Source of the DNA: Clostridium sp. Cult2
Lineage (GTDB): Bacteria; Bacillota; Clostridia; Tissierellales; Tepidimicrobiaceae
Assembly (NCBI RefSeq): GCF_021655075.1
Contig: NZ_PPXX01000005.1
Span: 1-34,997, forward strand
Direction of reading: 5' to 3'
DNA length: 34,997 bases
Made by a program: the position numbers and the translations under genes. The notes beneath the pieces are model-generated. The model was not told the DNA's origin, searched no databases, and was given only the letters and a program-made list of their open reading frames with translations. Below are positions 1 to 7,227 of the stretch, piece by piece. The stretch's first letter is position 1, and each line of letters starts with the position of its first letter.

Positions 1-234
1 TCCCAATGAACATACTACATGAAGAACTTTATCATTATCACATCTTCCAGCTATAAGGCAACTTGGAAATGGATAATCTGAAGAATAGTATTCTATAATC
101 TCTCCAATCAAGACACACTTTATAACATCTTTTATTTTAATTTCCCTTTGCTGCATTCTAGTTAGAACATGACCACTCCACTGTATATTATCTTCTTGTA
201 ATGCTCTTCTTATATCATCTATATCAAATAACAT
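1..234 (-). CDS. DUF4258 domain protein (3' part outside window)
   Basis: Seen: an open frame of 78 codons runs from ATG at 234 off the left edge, with a strong AGGAGGGG ribosome site just upstream. The protein begins MLFDIDDIRRALQ and carries SGHVLTRMQQREI, then GEIIEYY, PFPSCLIAG and LHVVCSLG. This order (a His/Arg-Met-x-x-Arg segment, a 'G-x-I-I-E-x-Y' strand, then a hydrophobic 'LHVV' strand) is the pattern of DUF4258. Such proteins are often encoded next to a YgiT/MqsA-type zinc-finger gene and may be toxin-like nucleases, but that role is inference. The partner, if any, would lie to the left of position 1. Known function: none I can state. Confidence 0.8.
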   Translation of the reverse strand, partial: MLFDIDDIRRALQEDNIQWSGHVLTRMQQREIKIKDVIKCVLIGEIIEYYSSDYPFPSCLIAGRCDNDKVLHVVCSLG

Positions 235-306
235 ATTCCCCTCCTAAAACAGGTATTCTTTTGAAAAATTCCATCATTCTTTTTGAAATAATATAATATA
301 TATTTA

Positions 307-582
307 TTATACCCCATTGATAAAAGTTTGCTCCATGTTGTGCATAATATAACAGTAATCAATATAAAATTGACCATTAAAGTTCTGTTCATCCGCAAAC
401 AAGTAATTACTCCTTGTACCGTCTATATTAACTACTGTTTCTTGAACTGCACTTCCGTTTTCATATTTTTTTGCGGTTATTATCTAATTTATATCAGTTG
501 CAAATGGTATTTTTAATACAATCCAGACACCTATAAGAGTAATAGCAAAGATTATTATGATATTTTTAATAACTTTTCTCAT
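307..582 (-). pseudogene. Interrupted small secreted-protein gene (in-frame TAG)
   Basis: Seen: ATG at 582 has an ideal GGAGGAG ribosome site. The first 32 codons encode a signal-peptide-like segment (MRKVIKNIIIIFAITLIG, then VWIVLK). TAG follows at 486-484. The same frame then stays open for another 58 codons with coding-like composition (KKYENGSAVQETVVNIDG, then YLFADEQNFNGQFYID) and ends at TAA 309-307. A probable promoter lies upstream (extended -10 TGGTATAAT around 639-648). Inference: a formerly secreted or lipid-anchored protein of perhaps 100-150 residues that has been inactivated by a nonsense mutation and lost its C-terminus. Read-through of the TAG is possible but has no support here. 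No family recognised. Confidence 0.55.
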
Positions 583-703
583 CTATTCTCCTCCATCTAA
601 CATAAAAATCTTTACTGTACATAATTCTACTTATTCGTATTATACCACTTATTCCTATTTTATGGTAACCCCTTAAGTATTATCCTATAACCCATAGCTT
701 GTC

Positions 704-1183
704 CTACTTATGATACGGTTCACCTCTCATAATCCTAAACCCTCTATATATTTGCTCTAATAATATAATCCTCATCAATTGATGGGGAAATGTCATCTTT
801 GAAAAAGATAGCTTGTAATTAGCTGTACTTCTAACTTCCTGGGATAAACCTAGCGATCCTCCTATAATAAATGTGATGTGATTTATCCCGCTTACCATTA
901 AATCTTCCATTTTTTTCGACAGTTCTTCTGAGGAAATTTCCTTACCTTCTATTTCCAGGGAAATAATAAAGGAATTTTGGGGAATTTTAGATAATAACTT
1001 CCTACCTTCTATATTCTTTATAATCTCCATATCTTTTTTCGAAAGATTTTCAGGAGCCTTTTCGTCTTCTACTTCAATTATTCTAAGATTGCAGTACCTT
1101 GAAAGCCGTTTTGAAAATTCTTTAATCCCTTCTGTCATATATTTTTCTTTAATTTTTCCAACTGCTATAATTGTTATATTCAC
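704..1183 (-). CDS. rlmH: 23S rRNA (pseudouridine-1915-N3)-methyltransferase RlmH
   Basis: RlmH is a SPOUT-fold enzyme that uses S-adenosylmethionine to methylate N3 of pseudouridine 1915 in helix 69 of 23S rRNA, acting on assembled 70S ribosomes. Seen: 159 residues, the normal family length. It has the typical N-terminus MNITIIAVGKIKEKY, the SAM-knot segment FIIGGSLGLS, the segment SKMTFPHQLMRIILLEQIYR, and the C-terminal RGEPYHK that holds the conserved Tyr-His. The start is GTG at 1183, chosen because the family begins exactly there; GGAGG lies about 11 nt upstream. It follows rubrerythrin on the same strand but is separated from it by a terminator and about 80 nt, so it probably has its own promoter. 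In Bacillus rlmH lies near the htrA end of the wal operon, which agrees with its place here. Confidence 0.97.
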   Translation of the reverse strand: MNITIIAVGKIKEKYMTEGIKEFSKRLSRYCNLRIIEVEDEKAPENLSKKDMEIIKNIEGRKLLSKIPQNSFIISLEIEGKEISSEELSKKMEDLMVSGINHITFIIGGSLGLSQEVRSTANYKLSFSKMTFPHQLMRIILLEQIYRGFRIMRGEPYHK

Positions 1184-1265
1184 TGTTCTTTATAACCTCC
1201 AAATATATTTTACACATAATTTTTATTATATCATTTATTTTCCCCAAAACTATTATTTATTACGT

Positions 1266-1307
1266 AAAAAAAACTATAGACACTAAATAGTGTCTATAGT
1301 TTTTTTA
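1266..1307 (-). terminator. Intrinsic terminator of rubrerythrin gene
   Basis: A perfect 13-bp stem (ACTATAGACACTA / TAGTGTCTATAGT) with an AA loop. On the minus strand it is followed by a run of eight T. It starts a few bases after the rubrerythrin stop codon. T-rich sequence on both sides would also let it act in the other direction. Confidence 0.9.
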
Positions 1308-1309
1308 TT

Positions 1310-1894
1310 TTAGTATGTTTCAACAAATACTTCAAAATAATCTCTTGCATGGGCACATGCTGGACATTTTTCAGGTGCAGATTTACCTTTATGAATATAC
1401 CCACAGTTATTACATTTCCATTCTACTTCTTCATCCTTTTCAAATACTTTGTTCTTTTCAACATTTGCTAATAGCTTTCTGTATCTAATTTCATGACGTT
1501 CTTCAACTTCCGCTATTTCTCTCCACACATAGGCTATTTGTGGGAATCCTTCTTCATCAGCTATATCTGCAAAAGTTGGATAAAGCTCTGTCCATTCTTC
1601 CTTTTCTCCTTCTGCAGCAGCTAATAAATTTGATTTAGTATTCCCTAAAGCCACTGGAAAGTCTGCATTTATTTCTACCATTTCTCCTTCTAAGCTTTCA
1701 TTTAAAAACTTAAAAAACCTTTTAGCATGTTCTTTTTCATTTTCTGCAGTTTCTAGGAATATATTAGATATTTGCACATAGCCTTCTTTTCTTGCTTGTG
1801 ATGCATAATATGTATACCTAGTTCTGGCTTGAGATTCACCTGCAAATGATTTCATTAGATTTTCTGCTGTTTTCGTTCCTTTCAAAGATTTCAA
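1310..1894 (-). CDS. rbr: Rubrerythrin
   Basis: Rubrerythrin is a cytoplasmic non-haem iron peroxidase that reduces hydrogen peroxide in anaerobes, taking electrons from NADH through rubredoxin or a reductase. Seen: 194 residues. A four-helix ferritin-like domain (about 1-145) carries the diiron ligands E20, E53-x-x-H56 and E131-x-x-H134. A C-terminal rubredoxin-like domain carries two Cys pairs, C161/C164 and C177/C180, for one Fe(SCys)4 centre. The start is TTG at 1894: the family sequence begins MKSLKGTKT there and AAGGGGGA lies 6 nt upstream. A PerR-like sequence lies about 80 nt upstream of the start. The gene has its own terminator. Confidence 0.97.
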   Translation of the reverse strand: MKSLKGTKTAENLMKSFAGESQARTRYTYYASQARKEGYVQISNIFLETAENEKEHAKRFFKFLNESLEGEMVEINADFPVALGNTKSNLLAAAEGEKEEWTELYPTFADIADEEGFPQIAYVWREIAEVEERHEIRYRKLLANVEKNKVFEKDEEVEWKCNNCGYIHKGKSAPEKCPACAHARDYFEVFVETY

Positions 1895-1973
1895 AATTAT
1901 TCCCCCTTATGTTTTATAAAATTGCTCATACACTTAGCTATATACCCATAACTTAGAAAATATCACATTGGTT

Positions 1974-1988
1974 TTTTACTAATTATAA
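1974..1988 (-). promoter_or_regulatory. Possible PerR box upstream of rubrerythrin
   Basis: On the minus strand TTATAATTAGTAAAA matches the Bacillus PerR consensus TTATAATnATTATAA at 12 of 14 fixed positions, about 80 nt before the rbr start. PerR represses rubrerythrin genes in Clostridium (known for C. acetobutylicum). The surrounding DNA is very AT-rich, so a chance match is a real possibility. Confidence 0.3.
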
Positions 1989-1995
1989 TATTTAT

Positions 1996-2748
1996 CTATA
2001 GCCAACTCTCAACCTTATCCAATAGATTAAAGTTTGTTAAATCATAGTGAAGGGGCGTTATGGTTACATATCCTTGAGATAGATAATATCTATCTGTACC
2101 CTCTTCAAATTCAACATCCTTTCTGCCTTTAAGTTTTAATGTTTTTTCTCCATTATCTCCTTTGTTTTCTATAATATAATAATCATAAATTACATCACCA
2201 ATTTTACACACCTTAACTCCCTCAACCTTTTTATTTTCAACATATGGAGTATTTATGTTAAGTATAATATTATTTTTAGTAAAATCATCTTTTACTTTTT
2301 CCAAAATATGTTTTCCATGTTCTGCAGCTAGATAATAATCAATTTTACCATCTATCCACTCTGCTGATAACGCCATAGCAGGAAGTTTATATATATTAGC
2401 CTCTATAGCTGCAGATACTGTACCTGAATATAATATGTCCATGCCAGCATTTAATCCCATATTTATCCCAGATATAACCAAATCTATAGGTTTCTCTATT
2501 AGTTTGTCTAAAGCTATCCTTACGCAATCTGCTGGTGTACCTGATATGCTATAGGCTTTTGACATTAGCCCATCTATTTCTATCTCTTTAACAATAATAG
2601 ATTTGGATATTGTTATAGCCTGACTTTGAGCACTTCTCTGGTGTTCTGGTGCTACTATAATTACTTCATTGTCCTTTTCCAATGTTTTAGCTAATATTCG
2701 AATTCCATCAGCATGAATACCATCATCATTTACCAATAATATTCTCAT
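1996..2748 (-). CDS. surE: 5'/3'-nucleotidase SurE
   Basis: SurE is a metal-dependent phosphatase that dephosphorylates nucleoside 5'- and 3'-monophosphates and short polyphosphate; it is linked to stationary-phase survival. Seen: 250 residues beginning MRILLVNDDGIHADGI with the metal-binding D8 and D9, then HQRSAQSQAIT, SGTPADCVRIAL, and the metal-site Asn motif SGINMGLNAG followed by YSGTVSAA. The frame is open 21 codons further upstream, but GAGGAGG directly precedes the ATG at 2748 and the family starts there. The rtcB terminator lies between rtcB and surE, so surE is probably transcribed from a promoter in the 50 nt upstream. Confidence 0.95.
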   Translation of the reverse strand: MRILLVNDDGIHADGIRILAKTLEKDNEVIIVAPEHQRSAQSQAITISKSIIVKEIEIDGLMSKAYSISGTPADCVRIALDKLIEKPIDLVISGINMGLNAGMDILYSGTVSAAIEANIYKLPAMALSAEWIDGKIDYYLAAEHGKHILEKVKDDFTKNNIILNINTPYVENKKVEGVKVCKIGDVIYDYYIIENKGDNGEKTLKLKGRKDVEFEEGTDRYYLSQGYVTITPLHYDLTNFNLLDKVESWL

Positions 2749-2797
2749 TTTTGCCTCCTCAAAATCTATGGTTATAGATAGTATTATACCAAAATAT

Positions 2798-2846
2798 AAA
2801 AAAAATAGCATATAAAACTCTTATATATAAATAAGAGTTTTATATG
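2798..2846 (-). terminator. Intrinsic terminator of rtcB
   Basis: A 16-bp perfect stem (CATATAAAACTCTTAT, positions 2831-2846 read on the minus strand, with its partner at 2809-2824) with a 6-nt loop, followed on the minus strand by CTA and eight T. It lies 24 nt past the rtcB stop codon. Confidence 0.85.
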
Positions 2847-2869
2847 GTTTTTGAAAAATTATTTCTAAA

Positions 2870-4012
2870 CTATCCCTTAACTACTCCCAAAGGCGTCAAC
2901 TTCACCACTGGATTTACTAAATCTTTCTGATTTTCTATTACTTCCTTAATATCTTTATATGCCATAGGTGCTTCAGATAAATCTCCCCTCCAGCCCTTAT
3001 GGATAATACCTTTCATCGCCTGGTCAGCCATCTCTCTAGTTATGATTTTATTAGCCATTTTTCTGGACATTACTCTACCAGCCCCATGAGAACAAGTTTT
3101 AAAACTTTCTTCATTTCCTAATCCCTCCACTATATAGGAAGGTGTTCCCATAGAACCAGGGATAATACCTAATTCTCCTAATTCAGCTCTAATAGCTCCT
3201 TTTCTATGAATAATAACTTCTTCACCAAAATGAGTTTCTATGGCTGCATAATTATGGTGAATGCTTATTTTTTGTATAATCTCAGTAGAATTAGTTTCTT
3301 GTCTAAATATATTGTAAAATTGTTCTAATAATTGTTTTCTATTTTCTTTGGCAAAATCAAGGGCATAATTCATAGCTGTAAAATATTCTTGTCCCTCTTC
3401 TGAATCAATATAAAGACCTGCTAAGTCTTGTTTCGGTGGAGTTAATCCAGTTTCTTTGTTTGTTTTACTAGCTATTTTATTATAGTAATTGGCTATTTTA
3501 TACCCAAAATTTCTACTACCAGAATGAACCATTAACCACACATATCCATCGCTGCCTTGTTCCATGGTCATGAAATGATTACCACCACCTAAAGTTCCAA
3601 GTTGGTATCTAGCTGCTTCTAATTCTTGTAATACAACTTTTGAATTTGGGGGATTATTAAATCCTTTCCATTCTCTTGGATTTTTATGATGTTTATATCC
3701 TAGAGGTATTGTTCTATGAGCCTTGTCCACAATATTTTCAATCTGTTCTATGTCAATATTTTTAATATCAGTCTTTGCTGCAACAATTCCACATCCAATA
3801 TCAACCCCTACTGCATTAGGAATTATGACACCCTTTGAAGCCAAAACACCACCTATTGGCATTCCAAATCCTACATGAGCATCTGCCATTAATGCAATAT
3901 GAGAATATGCAAAGGGTAAATTTGAAAGATTGATAGCTTGTTGAAGAGCCTCATCTTCTACTTCATTAGCCCAAGATTTTATTGGTACCCTTCCTAAATC
4001 AAAAACTTTCAC
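2870..4012 (-). CDS. rtcB: RtcB-family RNA ligase
   Basis: RtcB joins RNA 2',3'-cyclic-phosphate (or 3'-phosphate) ends to 5'-OH ends, using GTP and Mn2+. It repairs tRNA or rRNA cut by toxins or stress nucleases. Seen: 380 residues, the shorter bacterial class. Motifs in order are GVDIGCG with Cys74, TLGGGNHF with His146, VHSGSRNFG with His163, IHRKGA, and SHGAGR with His309, the position that accepts GMP. All catalytic residues are present. The start is GTG at 4012, with AAGGAGGG 6 nt upstream; the overlapping ATG runs straight into TGA. The 55-aa zinc protein gene lies 20 nt upstream, so the two are probably co-transcribed. No rtcA or archease gene is nearby. Confidence 0.93.
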   Translation of the reverse strand: MKVFDLGRVPIKSWANEVEDEALQQAINLSNLPFAYSHIALMADAHVGFGMPIGGVLASKGVIIPNAVGVDIGCGIVAAKTDIKNIDIEQIENIVDKAHRTIPLGYKHHKNPREWKGFNNPPNSKVVLQELEAARYQLGTLGGGNHFMTMEQGSDGYVWLMVHSGSRNFGYKIANYYNKIASKTNKETGLTPPKQDLAGLYIDSEEGQEYFTAMNYALDFAKENRKQLLEQFYNIFRQETNSTEIIQKISIHHNYAAIETHFGEEVIIHRKGAIRAELGELGIIPGSMGTPSYIVEGLGNEESFKTCSHGAGRVMSRKMANKIITREMADQAMKGIIHKGWRGDLSEAPMAYKDIKEVIENQKDLVNPVVKLTPLGVVKG

Positions 4013-4032
4013 ATAAAACCCTCCTTAAAATA

Positions 4033-4200
4033 TTAAACTACTATGTATTTAGGTAAGTTTTCACAATAACTACAACTATGAGGACTAGCCCAGTCAGTGA
4101 AGGAAACCTTTTCTAACTCATATATATCCGGTGGTTGTTCATAGGTTTCAACAAAATCTTCTATTGCATTTTCCAAATGTTCATTACAAACTACATACAT
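4033..4200 (-). CDS. CxxH/CxxC small zinc-binding protein
   Basis: Seen: a 55-residue protein with C5-x-x-H8 near the N-terminus and C43-x-x-C46 (HSCSYCENLPKY) near the C-terminus, joined by an acidic stretch. This is the layout of the CxxH/CxxC family of Firmicutes. In Bacilli its members sit beside htrA and the wal genes, as this one does. The four ligands could bind one zinc ion; the function is unknown. The start is ATG at 4200 with GGAG about 8 nt upstream. It is the first gene of a likely two-gene unit with rtcB, and lies downstream of the htrA terminator. Confidence 0.85.
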   Translation of the reverse strand: MYVVCNEHLENAIEDFVETYEQPPDIYELEKVSFTDWASPHSCSYCENLPKYIVV

Positions 4201-4233
4201 TTAATCAGCTCCACTCATTTGAAAAGTATGGGG

Positions 4234-4257
4234 TACTATAGAGGATCCTCTATAGTA
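4234..4257. repeat. Perfect 24-bp palindrome in the leader of the CxxH/CxxC gene
   Basis: Both strands read TACTATAGAGGATCCTCTATAGTA without loop bases. It lies between the htrA terminator and the ribosome site at about 4210. It has no T tract, so it is not an ordinary terminator. It could be an operator for a dimeric repressor, a start-proximal RNA hairpin, or a second weak terminator. Confidence 0.6.
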
Positions 4258-4279
4258 TGTGCAAAAAATCATTGTTTAT

Positions 4280-4307
4280 AAAGGCTTGACAAATTTGTCA
4301 AGCCTTT
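4280..4307 (-). terminator. Hairpin downstream of htrA
   Basis: A perfect 28-bp palindrome (AAAGGCTTGACAAA and its mirror) begins 7 nt after the htrA stop codon. The T content behind it on the minus strand is only moderate, so termination may be partial and some transcription may reach the CxxH/CxxC gene and rtcB. Confidence 0.7.
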
Positions 4308-4313
4308 ATTATG

Positions 4314-5453
4314 TTATCTTATCTCTGTAAACACAATATCAACTATTATTTCTTTTCCGCTTCTAATTATTGTTAGTTTAGCCTTATCTCCTTTTTTATA
4401 CTTATACAATATCTTTCTTATTTGGTTTATACTTTCAATCTCTTGATTATCTATTTTAACAATTATATCTCCAGGTCTTAGCCCAGCTCTATCAGCAGGT
4501 GTATTAGGAGGTATTTCCTCTATTATAACTCCTTTGTCAATATATAGGTCTACTCCCCATTCTCTCTCATATCTTTCGACTTCAGTTCCAGCAATGCCTA
4601 AATATACGACTTTAAAATCGCCTTTATTGATTATCTCATCAATAATCGGTTTTGCTACATTAATTGGAATTGCAAATCCCAATCCTTCACCAACTTGAGT
4701 TCCAATCTTTACGGTATTAATTCCTATTACCTCACCTTTACTATTTAAAAGAGGACCACCACTATTTCCTCTATTAATAGAAGCGTCCGTTTGAATTAAT
4801 CCTTCTAAAACATTATATTGACTCATTCTAATTGTTCTATCTAACCCTGATATAACACCGGAAGTAACAGTCCTTTGAAAGTCTAATCCTAAAGGATTCC
4901 CTATAGCTACAGCTAGTTCTCCTACAACTAAAGAATCTGAATCTCCTAGATCAGCTGTATGTAACCCACTTGCTTCAACCTTTACTACTGCTAAATCTAA
5001 AGCTACATCATTCCACAACACCTTACCGGGTATTGTATCTCCATTTTCAAATAATACTTTAATTTCTTTTGCATCTCCATCTCCAACAACATGGGAATTT
5101 GTAAGTATATACCCATTGGGATTTACAACTACCCCTGAACCTAACCCTTGCATTTCTCTTTCCCAAATAAATTCTCGTCGTACCTGGATAGTGGTTATTC
5201 CCACTACAGAACTCATAGCCTTTTTTGCTACTGCTTCAACTGGTGATATATTATCAGATGGTGTAATTTCTATTTGCTGCTCAATATTCGGAGATACCTC
5301 TCTATTATAAATCTCTGGTATTGGAATTACTTTCTCATAAAGATAAGTAGGTGCAATATAAGCGCTAATTAATCCTCCAATAATAGCTGCAATTAATGCA
5401 ACAATAAAATATGAAAATATTCCTCTTCTCCTAGGCGGCCTTTCATAATACAT
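4314..5453 (-). CDS. htrA: HtrA/DegP-like membrane-anchored serine protease
   Basis: A surface quality-control protease that degrades misfolded exported proteins; the wal-linked copy in Bacillus is HtrC/YyxA. Seen: 379 residues. A short Arg-rich cytoplasmic N-terminus (PPRRRG) leads into one membrane segment (about 13-36) and a linker. A trypsin-like domain follows with the catalytic triad His121 (LTNSHVVG), Asp153 (ALDLAVVK) and Ser231 (RGNSGGPLL), then one C-terminal PDZ domain (about 285-375) with RAGLRPGDIIVKI. The open frame starts with GTG at 5471, but GGAGG at 5460-5465 points to ATG 5453. It follows walJ by 18 nt, so it is the last gene of the wal operon. Confidence 0.95.
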   Translation of the reverse strand: MYYERPPRRRGIFSYFIVALIAAIIGGLISAYIAPTYLYEKVIPIPEIYNREVSPNIEQQIEITPSDNISPVEAVAKKAMSSVVGITTIQVRREFIWEREMQGLGSGVVVNPNGYILTNSHVVGDGDAKEIKVLFENGDTIPGKVLWNDVALDLAVVKVEASGLHTADLGDSDSLVVGELAVAIGNPLGLDFQRTVTSGVISGLDRTIRMSQYNVLEGLIQTDASINRGNSGGPLLNSKGEVIGINTVKIGTQVGEGLGFAIPINVAKPIIDEIINKGDFKVVYLGIAGTEVERYEREWGVDLYIDKGVIIEEIPPNTPADRAGLRPGDIIVKIDNQEIESINQIRKILYKYKKGDKAKLTIIRSGKEIIVDIVFTEIR

Positions 5454-5471
5454 ATTATTTCCTCCAATCAC

Positions 5472-6266
5472 CTACAAGGTATATACCCTAGTTGCCCTAT
5501 CCCTATGCGTTAAATCCAAAGCGATATCCCTATGCACGTTTATTCCATAGTCTTCCATACACTCTCGAACTGTACCATGGGCAATAGAAGGTCTATTATT
5601 TTCTTTACTTAAATGAGCTAATAATACTATTTCACCATTACCTGTTAATACTTCAGATAAAGTTTTTCCTGCATCTAAATTAGATAGATGTCCTTCAGTG
5701 CTTAATATTCTCTTCTTTAAATACCAAGGATATTTTCCTTCTTTAAGCATTTTAATATCATGATTAGATTCCATTAGATATAGTGATGAGCCTTTAATTA
5801 CTTTCTTCATATTATCATTTACCCAACCAGTATCGGTTATAATACTTATTTTAATATTCTTATGATAAATACAATAGCCCACGGGTTCTGCTGCATCATG
5901 GAATACTTTAAAAGAATGGACATCTAAATCCCCCAATTGAAAATCTTTATTGGATTCAATTTTTTTAATATTCCTCTTCTTTATTTCACCTATAACCCCT
6001 TCCATCTTCATCCAAGTTTTCTCATTAGCATAAATAGGAATATTATACCTTCTAGAAAGAACACCTACTCCCCTTATATGGTCAATATGTTCATGGGTTA
6101 CCAGTATACTATCTATGGTAGTGGGACAAACATCTATAGATGATAACAATCCTTCTATCTTTTTCCCGCTTAAACCACCATCTATCAATATTTTAATCCT
6201 ATCCGTTTCTATATATTGACAATTGCCACTACTGCCACTAGATAGGGAACAAAATTTTATCCCCAT
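5472..6266 (-). CDS. walJ: WalJ/YycJ metallo-beta-lactamase-fold hydrolase
   Basis: An MBL-fold protein always found with WalRK in Firmicutes. It is thought to act in coordinating cell division or DNA replication with wall synthesis; its exact substrate is not settled (a 5'-exonuclease activity has been reported for relatives). Seen: 264 residues with the N-terminal CSLSSGSSGNCQYI, the zinc-binding VTHEHIDH (His58, His60, Asp62, His63), TDTGW for the bridging Asp, and late histidines in AHLSKENN. GGAGTG precedes the ATG. A hairpin stands between yycI and walJ, so walJ-htrA may be partly expressed from a separate AT-rich promoter at about 6280-6330. Confidence 0.93.
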   Translation of the reverse strand: MGIKFCSLSSGSSGNCQYIETDRIKILIDGGLSGKKIEGLLSSIDVCPTTIDSILVTHEHIDHIRGVGVLSRRYNIPIYANEKTWMKMEGVIGEIKKRNIKKIESNKDFQLGDLDVHSFKVFHDAAEPVGYCIYHKNIKISIITDTGWVNDNMKKVIKGSSLYLMESNHDIKMLKEGKYPWYLKKRILSTEGHLSNLDAGKTLSEVLTGNGEIVLLAHLSKENNRPSIAHGTVRECMEDYGINVHRDIALDLTHRDRATRVYTL

Positions 6267-6330
6267 TTCTATTCACTCCAATACAAATTATTGTTTTCAT
6301 TATATTTATAGTATATATTATATATAATTA

Positions 6331-6355
6331 AAAAAGAAGAACCAATCGATTCTTC
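6331..6355 (-). terminator. Weak terminator between yycI and walJ
   Basis: A short stem (GAAGAA/TTCTTC, 8-nt loop) immediately after the yycI stop codon, followed on the minus strand by about six T. Its low stability suggests attenuation rather than a full stop. Confidence 0.5.
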
Positions 6356-6358
6356 CTC

Positions 6359-7204
6359 CTAGTATTCATCAATAAACACTTTATATCCATCATCAAATTG
6401 GATTCTCCATGCTGGGATAGCTCTTCCCCGTTTAGCTTCTTTAGGCTCTCCTAAATATTCATGCTTTTCAGGGTCAAAATAATAGCAAAGAGAAATATCT
6501 GTAATAGTCTTTCCATAGACTTCTTGCATTCCAAGTAAAGTCAATATGGATTTAGGTGCAGTACTAATATATATTTCTACATCTCCTAAATCCTTCTTGT
6601 TTAACCACAACCTCTCAAATCTTTTAACTCCCCTTTTGTCTACTTGAAGGTTAGTAAAGGTTCTTTCAACAAATATATCTCCATGTATTTTTGAATACTC
6701 TATATAAAAAGTATCCTTTTCTTCTTTGATAAAGGTTAATTCCATATCTGATGTATTAAATTTTCCCTTATTAATAAATTCTTCTGATAATTGAATTGCT
6801 TTATCTTTATCTAAATCCTTATATATTTCTCTTTCTTTCTTGTTTTCATAGATAATAAACCTATTATTTATTAGTAGAATGGATTCGTCATCTTTAACAA
6901 TTTGGCCTAGACTTTCTTCATCTTGCTCAATAATTCCATTATTATCAAAATAATTCCTATTTAACTCTTCTATACTTACATACTCGTATTCCACTACCAT
7001 AGTATTTAGATGAGGTATGTCTTTTGGTATCTGTGTAGAAACAGTTATATTTTTGTCTTTTAAAAGTTCGATTGCCTCATCTATAAATTCATCTTTAATA
7101 GTAGGCTCATTTACATGTTTCTCACCTATTATTACATAAACTAATAATATATTTGTAACAATAAAAGCCACTATTAATATGGTCTTAGCCTTTGACCAAT
7201 CCAT
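6359..7204 (-). CDS. yycI: WalRK regulatory protein YycI
   Basis: With YycH it contacts the membrane segments of WalK and tunes its activity (inhibitory in Bacillus subtilis, activating in Staphylococcus aureus). Seen: 281 residues. MDWSKAKTILIVAF opens a single N-terminal membrane anchor (about 7-27), followed by an extracellular domain without enzymatic motifs; the C-terminal part has the YycI features CYYFDPE and AIPAWRIQFDDG. The start is ATG 7204. It lies 23 nt downstream of yycH on the same strand. Confidence 0.88.
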   Translation of the reverse strand: MDWSKAKTILIVAFIVTNILLVYVIIGEKHVNEPTIKDEFIDEAIELLKDKNITVSTQIPKDIPHLNTMVVEYEYVSIEELNRNYFDNNGIIEQDEESLGQIVKDDESILLINNRFIIYENKKEREIYKDLDKDKAIQLSEEFINKGKFNTSDMELTFIKEEKDTFYIEYSKIHGDIFVERTFTNLQVDKRGVKRFERLWLNKKDLGDVEIYISTAPKSILTLLGMQEVYGKTITDISLCYYFDPEKHEYLGEPKEAKRGRAIPAWRIQFDDGYKVFIDEY

Positions 7205-7227
7205 TCCTTTTCACCATCCAAAATTAG

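Noticed and set aside
484-486. TAG as a pyrrolysine codon
   Set aside because: There is no pyrrolysine gene in the window, no downstream structure, and the frame ends soon after in a truncated protein; a nonsense mutation is simpler.
328-516. Plus-strand open frame of 62 codons near the left end
   Set aside because: It is antisense to the interrupted secreted-protein frame on the minus strand, has no ribosome site and has poor composition.
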